A stretch of DNA of 64,000 bases from Eubacterium multiforme (GTDB lineage Bacteria > Bacillota > Clostridia > Clostridiales > Clostridiaceae). The notes beneath the pieces were generated by a model that was not told the DNA's origin, did not search any database, and saw nothing but the letters and a program-made list of their open reading frames with translations. Every line of letters starts with the position of its first letter. Within the stretch, counting starts at the first letter, position 1. Positions 37,513-45,340 of the stretch are shown here, one piece after another. Location of the stretch: contig NZ_JAUSUF010000013.1 of assembly GCF_030813415.1 (NCBI RefSeq), positions 36,309 through 100,308 of the forward strand. The letters run 5' to 3'. A program made the position numbers and the translations under genes.

Positions 37513-37559
37513 AAAAATGGGTTGTATCAAAACTTTGTTTTGATATGGCCCATTTTTTC
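37513..37559 (+). terminator. brnQ terminator
   Basis: AAAAATGGG...TATCAAAAC / GTTTTGATA...CCCATTTTTT hairpin. Confidence 0.9.
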
Positions 37560-37643
37560 TATAACTTTACATTATTTATTAATAATGATAAAATTTCCAT
37601 GGACATATTAGGGTAAAATACCAATAATAAAGGAGGCTATAAT

Positions 37644-38474
37644 ATGGCTATAAAATTAATTTGTATAGATATGGATGGTACATTATTAGATAATAACCAC
37701 AATATATCAGAAGAAAATAAAAAAGCTTTACTTGAGGCTACAAAAAAAGGTATAGTTGTTGCAATAACAACTGGAAGACTTTTTGCATCTGCAAAATATT
37801 ATTCTGATTTAATAGGAATTAATGCTCCAATAATTTCATCAAATGGTGCTTATATAAAGGAGAAGGACTCTTCTAAAGTTATATATGAAAGCACCCTTTC
37901 ATTAGATGAATGTTTAGAAATATATAACATATCAAAAAAATATAAATTTGATTCATATTTTAATACATATAATACAACTATTTCTTCAAGTGAAATAAAA
38001 AAAGATCATGCTTATTCAATTACAAATGAATTAGTTAATGAAGAAGATAAAATTATTTTTAAAATAACTGATGACTTAACAGATATACTAAAAGAATATA
38101 ACCATGATATATTAAAATTTATTGCAGTAGATCGTTCTGAAAAATATAGAAACGAGCTAAATGAAGCTAAAAATAAATTTATAAATCTTAATAAATATGA
38201 AGTAGTAAGTTCTGGATTACACAACTTTGAAATTATGAAAAAAGGAACTTCAAAAGGTACTGCTGTAAGTAAACTTGCAGAAATTTTAGGAATTTCAAGA
38301 GATGAAGTTATGTGTATTGGAGATAGCGAAAATGATTTATCTATGATTCAATATGCTGGTATTGGTGTTGCTATGGGTAACGGTATGGATTTATTAAAAA
38401 ATGAAGCTCAATATATAACTGATACTAATGTAAATTCTGGAGTTGCAAAAGCAATAAAAAAATTTGCTCTTTAA
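37644..38474 (+). CDS. Cof-type HAD phosphatase
   Basis: 276 residues. HAD motif I DMDGTLLD (9-16), motif II TTGR (about 47-50), Lys in MKKGTSKG (motif III), and motif IV GDSENDLSM (about 229-237) with GVAMGNG. The C2B cap places it in the Cof/YidA group that hydrolyses sugar phosphates or FMN-like substrates. Substrate not predictable. AAAGGAGG precedes the ATG. Confidence 0.92.
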   Translation: MAIKLICIDMDGTLLDNNHNISEENKKALLEATKKGIVVAITTGRLFASAKYYSDLIGINAPIISSNGAYIKEKDSSKVIYESTLSLDECLEIYNISKKYKFDSYFNTYNTTISSSEIKKDHAYSITNELVNEEDKIIFKITDDLTDILKEYNHDILKFIAVDRSEKYRNELNEAKNKFINLNKYEVVSSGLHNFEIMKKGTSKGTAVSKLAEILGISRDEVMCIGDSENDLSMIQYAGIGVAMGNGMDLLKNEAQYITDTNVNSGVAKAIKKFAL

Positions 38475-38482
38475 TTAAATAT

Positions 38483-38529
38483 AAAAAAGTCTATTACAAA
38501 ATAAAATTTATTTTGTAATAGACTTTTTC
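38483..38529 (+). terminator. HAD gene terminator
   Basis: AAAAAGTCTATTACAAAAT / ATTTTGTAATAGACTTTTT perfect hairpin. Confidence 0.93.
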
Positions 38530-38601
38530 TTTTCTTTAAAATATCTAATATCTCAAATATACTTTTCTAGTTGTACATTAACCTTCCATTGATAACTTTT
38601 A

Positions 38602-38630
38602 TTTACATTAAATACTTAAAATGGTATACT
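38602..38630 (+). promoter_or_regulatory. Promoter of the LCP gene
   Basis: TTTACA, 17 bases, TATACT with TGG directly before the -10. Confidence 0.8.
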
Positions 38631-38669
38631 GTTATTGTATTTGTTAAATAATGGTTTAAGGAGATTAAT

Positions 38670-39599
38670 ATGAAATTTTTTAAAAATATGGCTACTTGGA
38701 AAAAAGTTATTTTAAGTTTTACTCTATTAGCTATATTATTTATAGGAGGAAGCTTTATCTATTTAAATTATCTATTAAATAAACCAACAAAAGTAACAAT
38801 AAATAAAAATAACTTATCAGTAAATACAGAAATATCAAAAAATTTAGATACTAAAAAAGAAATAAAAAATATTGCTTTATTTGGGATAGATGCCCCTGAA
38901 GGTAAAAATGGTCGTTCAGATTCAATAATGATACTAACAATTGATAAAAAGAATAATGAATTAAAGCTTTCATCTATAATGAGAGATTCCTATTTAGATA
39001 TTAAGGGTTATGGTAAGGATAAAGTAAACCATGCTTATGCCTTTGGCGGCCCAGAACTTGCAATAAATACATTAAATAGAAACTTAAATTTAAATATTGA
39101 AAATTTTATAACTGTTAATTTCACTACACTTCCAACTATAATTGACGAGCTTAATGGAATAGAATTAAATATTACAAAAGGTGATTTAAAATACCTTGGA
39201 TCTTCTATTACAAAAACAGGACTTCAAAATTTAAATGGTGATGAAGCTTTAGCTTATTCTAGAATTAGGTATGATGGTGGAGATCAGATGAGAACTCAAA
39301 GACAAAGAAATGTTATAGATGCTATATTTAAAAAAGTTATTGCTATACCTGTTTCAAATTATCCTTCTATATTAAATGAATTATTACCATTTGTTAAAAC
39401 TAATTTAAGTTCAAGTGAATTCATGGCAATTGGAAAAGATATAGCTTTTATGAAAATATCTAAAATAAAACAATACAGATTACCTTGTAATACTCATTCA
39501 AAAGGTAAAAATATTAATGGAGTATATTATATGACTTTTGATACAAATATTGAAAAAAAGGAGCTACATGATTTTATATACAACAAAAATTCTAAATAA
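38670..39599 (+). CDS. LytR-CpsA-Psr family wall-polymer ligase
   Basis: 309 residues. A cytoplasmic start, one membrane helix (about 11-34) and an extracellular LCP domain (about 65-235). Conserved catalytic residues are in FGIDAPEGKNGRSDSIMI (Arg/Asp for pyrophosphate and metal), IMRDSYLDI, NHAYAFGGP and RIRYDGGDQMRTQRQRNV. LCP enzymes move undecaprenyl-linked polymers (teichoic acid, capsule) onto peptidoglycan. With the capsule locus 4 kb away it may attach that capsule, but it has its own promoter and could serve any wall polymer. Confidence 0.92.
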   Translation: MKFFKNMATWKKVILSFTLLAILFIGGSFIYLNYLLNKPTKVTINKNNLSVNTEISKNLDTKKEIKNIALFGIDAPEGKNGRSDSIMILTIDKKNNELKLSSIMRDSYLDIKGYGKDKVNHAYAFGGPELAINTLNRNLNLNIENFITVNFTTLPTIIDELNGIELNITKGDLKYLGSSITKTGLQNLNGDEALAYSRIRYDGGDQMRTQRQRNVIDAIFKKVIAIPVSNYPSILNELLPFVKTNLSSSEFMAIGKDIAFMKISKIKQYRLPCNTHSKGKNINGVYYMTFDTNIEKKELHDFIYNKNSK

Positions 39600-39626
39600 A
39601 AATATTATTAACTAAGTATATATTAT

Positions 39627-39668
39627 TGCTTGGTAATTTTAAATATAAAGTTACTAAGCATATTTTTT
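39627..39668 (+). terminator. LCP gene terminator
   Basis: TGCTTGGTAA / TTACTAAGCA hairpin followed by TATTTTTT. Confidence 0.85.
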
Positions 39669-39675
39669 GAATTTT

Positions 39676-39695
39676 AATAGAACATATGTTCTATT
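39676..39695 (+). promoter_or_regulatory. Perfect 20-base palindrome, LexA (SOS) box candidate
   Basis: AATAGAACATATGTTCTATT is fully self-complementary, and its core GAACATATGTTC (39680-39691) fits the Gram-positive LexA box GAAC-N4-GTTC. It lies 86 bases before the sigma-factor start, between a TTGAAT (39667-39672) and the likely -10 region. Confidence 0.6.
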
Positions 39696-39781
39696 TTCTT
39701 TCTAGTAAATTCCAATATATGCATATATATTAAGTATAAATATTAATTTTAATCTTATTTAAATAAAAGGGGGGACATCAT

Positions 39782-40354
39782 ATGTACGACATAAATTTAA
39801 TAAAGTTAGCTAAAGAAAATGACTTTGAAGCAAAGGAAAAATTAATAATTAAATATTCTCCTATTATAAAAAAGCAAATAAAAAAATATTCTTTTATAGA
39901 TTGTTATGATAATGAAGATCTTATGCAATATGGTATTATGTCTATACTTAAAGCTATTAATACCTTTGATATTGAAAAAAGCCCTTCCTTTTCATCTTAT
40001 GTAAAATTTGCAATTTACAACAACTTTGCTTATCTTTGTAGACAAAATAATATTACAACCAAAGCTTCCAGCTTAAATATACAAACTGAAGAAGGTTCTG
40101 AAATTATAGATTTAATTGAAGATAAACTAACTGTTGAAGATATATTTATGAATAACTATGAGAATGAAAAACTTTTTAAAGCTTTAAATATGTTAGACTA
40201 TGAAGATAGAAGGCTATTTAAATTCTTAATGTATAGTGGGGTTAAATGTCCTCTAAAAAGATACTCTGAAATCTATAATATAAAGTATTCAGCCTGTTTA
40301 TATAAAAAAAGTAAACTATCAAAAACACTTAAAAATCTCCTATTAACACTATGA
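39782..40354 (+). CDS. Small sigma-70-family factor
   Basis: 190 residues. Region 2 is clear (about 40-95): the DLMQYGIMSILKAINTFD core-binding segment and SFSSYVKFAIYNNFAYLCRQ, the -10-recognition part. A linker (about 100-130) precedes a helical region-4-like segment (about 138-188; LDYEDRRLFKFLMY then SEIYNIKYSACLYKKSKLSK as a possible HTH). Size and layout resemble the clostridial group that includes TcdR, BotR and UviA, but membership is not certain. No anti-sigma gene is adjacent. GGGGGG ribosome site. A LexA-like box upstream suggests SOS induction, as known for uviA. Confidence 0.75.
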   Translation: MYDINLIKLAKENDFEAKEKLIIKYSPIIKKQIKKYSFIDCYDNEDLMQYGIMSILKAINTFDIEKSPSFSSYVKFAIYNNFAYLCRQNNITTKASSLNIQTEEGSEIIDLIEDKLTVEDIFMNNYENEKLFKALNMLDYEDRRLFKFLMYSGVKCPLKRYSEIYNIKYSACLYKKSKLSKTLKNLLLTL

Positions 40355-40359
40355 GTACT

Positions 40360-40402
40360 AAAAAGGCATTGAAAGAATAATTTATCTTTCAATGCCTTTT
40401 AA
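40360..40402. terminator. Terminator of the sigma gene, bidirectional
   Basis: AAAAGGCATTGAAAGA / TCTTTCAATGCCTTTT hairpin. Confidence 0.9.
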
Positions 40403-40436
40403 TTTTATCTAAGTTAATAATATTCATTTTATTACT

Positions 40437-40958
40437 TTAGAATACTCCTAATATCTTCTTTCTAATATTTACCCTTCTGCCCAAAAATTCAACTAAATCA
40501 CAATTAATTAAATTCTTAAAACTTTCCTCTAAAACTTCACTACAACCTTCATATTTGCTTATTATATTTCTTATTTTTTCCTCAGCTACTCTATTTTTAT
40601 TTATAAAATTATATATTCTATTTTTCAAAATAATTTTTGAAACTTTTTTAATTTTACTACCATAATCGCCTTCTAAACTTTTAGCATCCAATATAAATAA
40701 ACAGTTGGCATCAATAAAATCATTTATATTATTTACATCTTCAACTATAGATTTTAATTTTTCTGGATAAAGAATTATTGGTATATATCCATTTAATTGA
40801 ATATCATATATCTTTTTAAATATACTTGGTAAATAATCTTCTTCTAAATCTAATAACTTATACATTTCAAAATTTATATTTTTATCATTAAATTCAATAT
40901 TATTAGGATTATACATGTTTTTAATATCCATATCCTTTATTTTTATTACCTTTTTCAT
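40437..40958 (-). CDS. Degenerate CpsB/YwqE-like (PHP phosphatase) remnant
   Basis: 173 residues from ATG 40958 (AAGGAGGAG upstream; the earlier TTG frame start would overlap it). Residues about 52-125 follow the C-terminal half of CpsB/YwqE tyrosine phosphatases: YLPSIFKKIYDIQLNGYIPI, then LYPEKL where the family has AHPERY, and a DAKSLEGDYGSKIKKVSKIIL segment matching the NAGSL-GxxG-KxAxxLL stretch. The N-terminal HxH metal motif is absent, and the His of AHPER and of SDAH are replaced (LYPE, INKN). It therefore cannot bind the catalytic metals. It keeps a good ribosome site, so it may be expressed with a new role. Confidence 0.6.
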   Translation of the reverse strand: MKKVIKIKDMDIKNMYNPNNIEFNDKNINFEMYKLLDLEEDYLPSIFKKIYDIQLNGYIPIILYPEKLKSIVEDVNNINDFIDANCLFILDAKSLEGDYGSKIKKVSKIILKNRIYNFINKNRVAEEKIRNIISKYEGCSEVLEESFKNLINCDLVEFLGRRVNIRKKILGVF

Positions 40959-41071
40959 TTTACACTCCTCCTTCTTCAAATTTTATATACACTTAATTAA
41001 TATTATTCACAATTTATTCATTTGATTATATCATCTTCCTTTTTACTTTGTCCACTTAATTTATATTAAAC

Positions 41072-41101
41072 AAAGGGGATAGTTAAATTCTATCCCCTTT
41101 T
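41072..41101 (-). terminator. Terminator after the 37-residue protein gene
   Basis: AAAGGGGATAG / CTATCCCCTTT hairpin eleven bases after the stop; the T-run on the minus strand is short. Confidence 0.7.
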
Positions 41102-41111
41102 GTGAAGTTAT

Positions 41112-41225
41112 TCAATTTTTGGTCTTTTCTTTTCCTTTTATTTCTGGAACTTCTGGTAAATCATTTTTTTTTGGACTTTTAAATCTTTTACTATTCCATG
41201 AAGATTGTTGATCTTTCTTAGCCAA
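41112..41225 (-). CDS. 37-residue basic small protein
   Basis: TTG start eight bases after AGGAGGAG, 37 codons, TGA stop, then a terminator hairpin. The peptide begins (M)AKKDQQSSWNSKRFKSP and is strongly basic, with 13 Lys or Arg, one Trp and no hydrophobic segment, so it is likely cytoplasmic and may bind nucleic acid or ribosomes. The complete gene layout in 150 bases argues against chance. Not a family I recognise. Confidence 0.6.
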   Translation of the reverse strand: MAKKDQQSSWNSKRFKSPKKNDLPEVPEIKGKEKTKN

Positions 41226-41384
41226 TAAAATCTCCTCCTAACAAAATACTCCTAATAAGTTTTTGTATTTAAAGGATTTTTTATTCTAATAATATTCTTC
41301 TCTTATTAAGATTTTACTCCTATAATATTACTTTTGAATTACAAAAAAATTAATTTTAATTATATTTTATATAAGTATTAATTT

Positions 41385-42812
41385 TTATTGTGGAAGTACT
41401 GTAAATCTTAAAATAAATAATAAAGCCAGTATATATACTATAGGATGTACTTCCTTATATTTTCCTGTAACTATCTTTACTATTGGATAAAATATTATTC
41501 CTGCTGCTATTCCATTTGCTATGCTATAACTAAAAGGCATAATTGCTATTGTAAAAAATGCTGGAAGTGCCTCTGTAAAATCGCTAAAGTTTATTTTTGT
41601 TATTCCACCTATCATAAGAACTCCAACTATTACAAGCGCTGGTGCTGTAGCTTCTGCTGGAACTACTCCAACAAGTCCACCAAAAAATAAAGCTAAAACA
41701 AATAAAATTCCTGTTGTTAAAGAAGTAAGTCCTGTTCTTCCTCCTTCTGAAACTCCTGCTGTAGATTCTACATAAGTTACTACAGTACTTGTTCCAAGTG
41801 CTGAACCTACTGTTGTTGCAACTGCATCTGATAATAATGCTTTATGCATATTTTTAACTCTTCCATTTTTATCTACCATTTTTGCCTTTTGCGCTGTTCC
41901 TACTAGTGTACCTATTGTATCAAATAAATCAACTAAGCTAAAAGTAATAACTACCATAAATAAACTTGAAAATGCTCCAACTATTCCAGCCTTTCCAAGA
42001 CCTAATAATCCTTTAAAATCAAAAGCAAATAAAGTTGGTGCAAGTGATGGTGGTGCACTTATAACATGTATTCCTGTTAAGTTAGTTACTCCAAGTGGAA
42101 TACCAATTATTGTTGTAAGAACTATCCCAATAAGTATTGAACCTTTCACTCCTCTAGCCATCATTATAGCTGTTATAACTATCCCTACAAGAGTTAAGAT
42201 TGTATGTGGGTTTGTAAAGTCTCCAAAACTAACTAATGTAGCTGGATTTGAAACTATTATTCCACCACTTTTAAATCCTATAAGAGCAATAAAAAGACCT
42301 ATTCCTCCTGATATTGCAAGCTTTAAATTATTAGGTAAAGCATCAACAATCTTTTCTCTTATAGATGTTAATGTAATTATTATAAATAATAATCCTGAAA
42401 TAAATACTGCTGCTAAAGCTTGTTGCCATGTATATCCTAAAGTTAAACATACACTATATGTAAAGAAAGCATTTAAACCCATTCCTGGTGCTTGAGCAAA
42501 AGGTAAATTTGCATAAAGAGCCATTATAAATGTTCCTATGGCTGCTGCTATACAAGTAGCACCAAATACTGAAGCTATAACTGGATCATTAATAGCTGAA
42601 AGTCCTGAATGAATTGCCGCCTCTCCCATTAACCCTTTTGAATTCATTCCAGCTTGCATTAAAATTGATGGATTAACAAATATTATATATGCCATTGTTA
42701 TAAATGTTGTTATACCTGCTATAATTTCTGTTTTCACCGTTGTTTTGTTTTCTGTAAGTTTGAAAAATGAATCTAAAAATGATTTTTCTTTTTTGCTTTG
42801 CTCTTTTTTCAT
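41385..42812 (-). CDS. NCS2-family purine permease (guanine/hypoxanthine type)
   Basis: 475 residues with about 13 membrane helices of the AzgA/PbuG subgroup of NCS2. Signatures are ITTFITMAYIIFVNPSIL (about 33-50), APGMGLNAFFTYSV (about 112-125), SLVDLFDTIGTLVG and the FAIMPF...SI..G segment near the end. It imports hypoxanthine, guanine or adenine with protons. The guanine riboswitch at 42925-43003 points to guanine/hypoxanthine (pbuG-like). Monocistronic. Confidence 0.92.
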   Translation of the reverse strand: MKKEQSKKEKSFLDSFFKLTENKTTVKTEIIAGITTFITMAYIIFVNPSILMQAGMNSKGLMGEAAIHSGLSAINDPVIASVFGATCIAAAIGTFIMALYANLPFAQAPGMGLNAFFTYSVCLTLGYTWQQALAAVFISGLLFIIITLTSIREKIVDALPNNLKLAISGGIGLFIALIGFKSGGIIVSNPATLVSFGDFTNPHTILTLVGIVITAIMMARGVKGSILIGIVLTTIIGIPLGVTNLTGIHVISAPPSLAPTLFAFDFKGLLGLGKAGIVGAFSSLFMVVITFSLVDLFDTIGTLVGTAQKAKMVDKNGRVKNMHKALLSDAVATTVGSALGTSTVVTYVESTAGVSEGGRTGLTSLTTGILFVLALFFGGLVGVVPAEATAPALVIVGVLMIGGITKINFSDFTEALPAFFTIAIMPFSYSIANGIAAGIIFYPIVKIVTGKYKEVHPIVYILALLFILRFTVLPQ

Positions 42813-42861
42813 ATGTTATTTTCCTCCTCTTTAGCTTAAATAATTTAATTGTCTAAAAAAT

Positions 42862-42909
42862 AAAAAGATTCTATTTTAGATTTATGAGTAAATCCAAAAT
42901 AGAATCTTT
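42862..42909 (-). terminator. Riboswitch-controlled terminator
   Basis: AAAGATTCTATTTT / AAAATAGAATCTTT stem followed by TTATTTTTT on the minus strand. The AGATTC of its 5' arm can instead pair with GAATCT of aptamer P1, giving an antiterminator when no ligand is bound. Confidence 0.88.
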
Positions 42910-42924
42910 AAAATTACAATCTTA

Positions 42925-43003
42925 GATTCACCCATAGTCAGAGATTTATGGTACTCTGGTAGATACTCCCAAACCTTATTTTTGGGATTATACGGATGAA
43001 CTA
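42925..43003 (-). promoter_or_regulatory. Guanine riboswitch aptamer
   Basis: On the minus strand GTATAATCCC, the GTATCTACC junction and CTGACTATGGGTG are the conserved purine-aptamer blocks. P2 pairs CCC(A)AA with TTTGGG and P3 pairs CAGAG with CTCTG. The residue equivalent to 74 (GAC-TATGG) is C, which selects guanine/hypoxanthine over adenine. High guanine should terminate transcription before the permease gene. Confidence 0.93.
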
Positions 43004-43019
43004 TTCTTTTTACAGTTGA

Positions 43020-43048
43020 ATATTATCACCATACACGAATATTGTCAA
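43020..43048 (-). promoter_or_regulatory. Promoter of the purine permease unit
   Basis: TTGACA, 17 bases, TAATAT on the minus strand, about 17 bases before the aptamer. Confidence 0.8.
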
Positions 43049-43111
43049 TTAATTTTTATTTAATTTTAGTATATTTATAAAATTTTAAGGATATTTACTT
43101 TATTTTTCTAA

Positions 43112-44113
43112 TTATAATTCGTTTTTTCTGTAAGCTGGAAAGAATTTTTCTACTTCACTAACATTTTTACTCTCACAAAGTTTTCTATAAATACCTTCAT
43201 TCCAAATCTTTTTTCCTATATAAAAATCATAAAATGTATTTTTTGAAAAATTCTTTTTAAACTTATAAAGTCCATCTTCTAAAGATGAAGTCCTACCTCC
43301 TCCATAAAAAACTAATTCATATCCATTTTCTTTTCCCCAAAGAGTTACTGCATATCTTAATACATAAGTTGGAGATAAGGATAGATAATCAGTTAAACTT
43401 CCTGATAAATGAATATGAATTGTTTTATTTGAAAGAAAACAAAATTCTGATGCAATTACCTTATCTTTAAATATTGCTTTTACAATTACTATATTATCCC
43501 TAAACCTTTTTAAAATATTATTAAAATACTCTTTATCAAAATAGTAGTATTCTAAAGCATTATTTCTATCCATTGTTAAATAATATATTTCAATAAATTC
43601 ATCTAAATTTTCAGGAGATTTTTCTACTTCAAAGGTTACCCCATCCTTTAAAGCTTTTTTAATTTTCCTTCTACAATTTTTGCAAAATTCACTTCCTATA
43701 GGATCTTCAAAATCCTTTAAATTAGTTCCTAAGGTTATTCTGTTTTTTTCTATATTATAAATTCTTTTAAAATCTAATGCATTTTTCTCTATTGGATGAA
43801 ACCTTATAAATTCACTAACTATATTATTATCCATACAAAATTTAAAAAACTCTTTTTCATATTGATTAATAAGATTTTCCTTACTATGCTCATCACAATC
43901 TAAAATTATTGGGCCCCCATAACCATAAGGTGTTATTATATCATTATATATTTTTCCATTTATAACTATTGGAATCTTCCTTCTAATAAATATATTTTTT
44001 ATTTTTCCAAAATTACATTCTAATTTAAAAGATTTTAAAATTCCACCTTCTATTTTTTCATATAGTCTTCCATAATCTTCATTGAAATATATATCTAAAT
44101 CTTTTTTAGTCAT
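43112..44113 (-). CDS. FemAB/BioF2-like acyltransferase, copy 1
   Basis: 333 residues of the GNAT-fold FemAB/BioF2-type. An N-terminal substrate half has the ITPYGYGGPII segment (about 60-70), and an acyltransferase half carries CKNCRRKIKKALKDG, an AEFCF-type strand, HIHLSGS and YGGGRTSSLEDGLYKFKKNFS (about 272-292). Enzymes of this fold transfer an amino acid (from tRNA) or an acyl group to an amine. It ends the third capsule transcription unit. The gene at 61315 is a paralog with the same motif order. A role in putting an acyl or aminoacyl group on the capsule amino sugar is inferred. Confidence 0.72.
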   Translation of the reverse strand: MTKKDLDIYFNEDYGRLYEKIEGGILKSFKLECNFGKIKNIFIRRKIPIVINGKIYNDIITPYGYGGPIILDCDEHSKENLINQYEKEFFKFCMDNNIVSEFIRFHPIEKNALDFKRIYNIEKNRITLGTNLKDFEDPIGSEFCKNCRRKIKKALKDGVTFEVEKSPENLDEFIEIYYLTMDRNNALEYYYFDKEYFNNILKRFRDNIVIVKAIFKDKVIASEFCFLSNKTIHIHLSGSLTDYLSLSPTYVLRYAVTLWGKENGYELVFYGGGRTSSLEDGLYKFKKNFSKNTFYDFYIGKKIWNEGIYRKLCESKNVSEVEKFFPAYRKNEL

Positions 44114-44147
44114 TATTTCCCCTTATATTAAAATTGCTAAATAACTA

Positions 44148-45224
44148 TTAAAGTAACTTTTCTATTTCTTTTACTATTCTTTTCATATCATTAATATCAT
44201 ATCTTTGATCGCAAGGAATACAAAGTATATGGTTATATACATACTCTGTATCATCATTAATTTTTGAAATTGGATACTTAGACATTGGCCATATTACAGG
44301 GCAATATATTTTTTTACTAGCTAGTTTACTTTGTATTTCTTCTCTACTTTTATCAATTAATACTGGAAAATATAAAGGCACTACTTCTAGTGTTATATTA
44401 GTTAATATAGGCTTTATATTTTTAAAGTTTTTAATATTTTCTAATAAAAACTTATAATTTAATTTTCTTTGCATTTTCATATACTCTACATTTAATCCAT
44501 TATATATTCTCTTTGAAATAGGTGATATCTTATATATTGCATTCCATTCTTCCATTTCCATAATTCCATTTTCAAATAAAGCTCTAAATTCATTTTTTAA
44601 ATCTTTATTTCCATTTTCCATATATAAGCTTTTCTTTTTAAAAGCTTTTAAATTATATTCCACTAACTTATTATTAGTATTTAAATTTTTATCTCCTTTA
44701 ATTTCTATATCCTTACTAAAAAGAAATCCCCCATCTGGAATAGCCATCCACTTTCTTAAACTTCCCACTAAATAATTAGCCTCTTCCTTAGGAAAATTTG
44801 AATACATATCCTGAGTAATATCCTCTATAAGAACTATCTCACTTTCTCCTATTTTCTTTAAAATATGTCTTATATTTTTTAATGTATCAAAGCCAAAATA
44901 TGAATGTACTAATATAATACTTGGTTTATTTTCATTTATTTTATTTACAAACTCATTTACATTTACTGTTAAATCCTTATTTATATCATAAAAGGAAACC
45001 TCAAAGCCTGCAGCTATAAATGGTTTTATTACAGTCTCACAAGTAAATCCAGGTAATAATGCTCTCTTTGCTCCATTTATCTCTTTTATTGCAAGCTTTA
45101 TTGCATCTCTTCCTGAAGATAAATAGGCTTTGTATTTAAAATTTTCAGTTAATAAAACTTTTGGATTATTTTCATTTTTAAAATCTTTATAATCAAAAAA
45201 ATAACTACCTATTTCTTTTCCCAT
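44148..45224 (-). CDS. DegT/DnrJ-like PLP-fold protein
   Basis: 358 residues. The fold follows the DegT/DnrJ/EryC1 aminotransferase plan: YLSSGRDAIKLAIKEI near the start, LLPGFTCETVI (about 96-106), FYDINKDLTVN, LIEDITQDMY (Asp for the PLP pyridine) and GSLRKWMAIPDGGF, whose Lys (about 158) is in the usual Schiff-base place. It lacks the standard NGNK(I/L) loop of its neighbour, so aminotransferase activity is likely but the substrate differs. Between PglE-like and FemAB-like genes it may act on a capsule sugar or a C-N bond. Confidence 0.72.
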   Translation of the reverse strand: MGKEIGSYFFDYKDFKNENNPKVLLTENFKYKAYLSSGRDAIKLAIKEINGAKRALLPGFTCETVIKPFIAAGFEVSFYDINKDLTVNVNEFVNKINENKPSIILVHSYFGFDTLKNIRHILKKIGESEIVLIEDITQDMYSNFPKEEANYLVGSLRKWMAIPDGGFLFSKDIEIKGDKNLNTNNKLVEYNLKAFKKKSLYMENGNKDLKNEFRALFENGIMEMEEWNAIYKISPISKRIYNGLNVEYMKMQRKLNYKFLLENIKNFKNIKPILTNITLEVVPLYFPVLIDKSREEIQSKLASKKIYCPVIWPMSKYPISKINDDTEYVYNHILCIPCDQRYDINDMKRIVKEIEKLL

Positions 45225-45340
45225 AATCCCTCCTAATTTATTTAAATTTTATTAATTACATTTAATAATCAATATATTAAAATATTAGACTTTAGTTGAG
45301 TTTTTATTTTAGATAGCTAAACATTAAAATACTTTTTTAT

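Noticed and set aside
43022..43111. Terminator for the third capsule unit
   Set aside because: No stem with a T-run found between 43022 and 43111.
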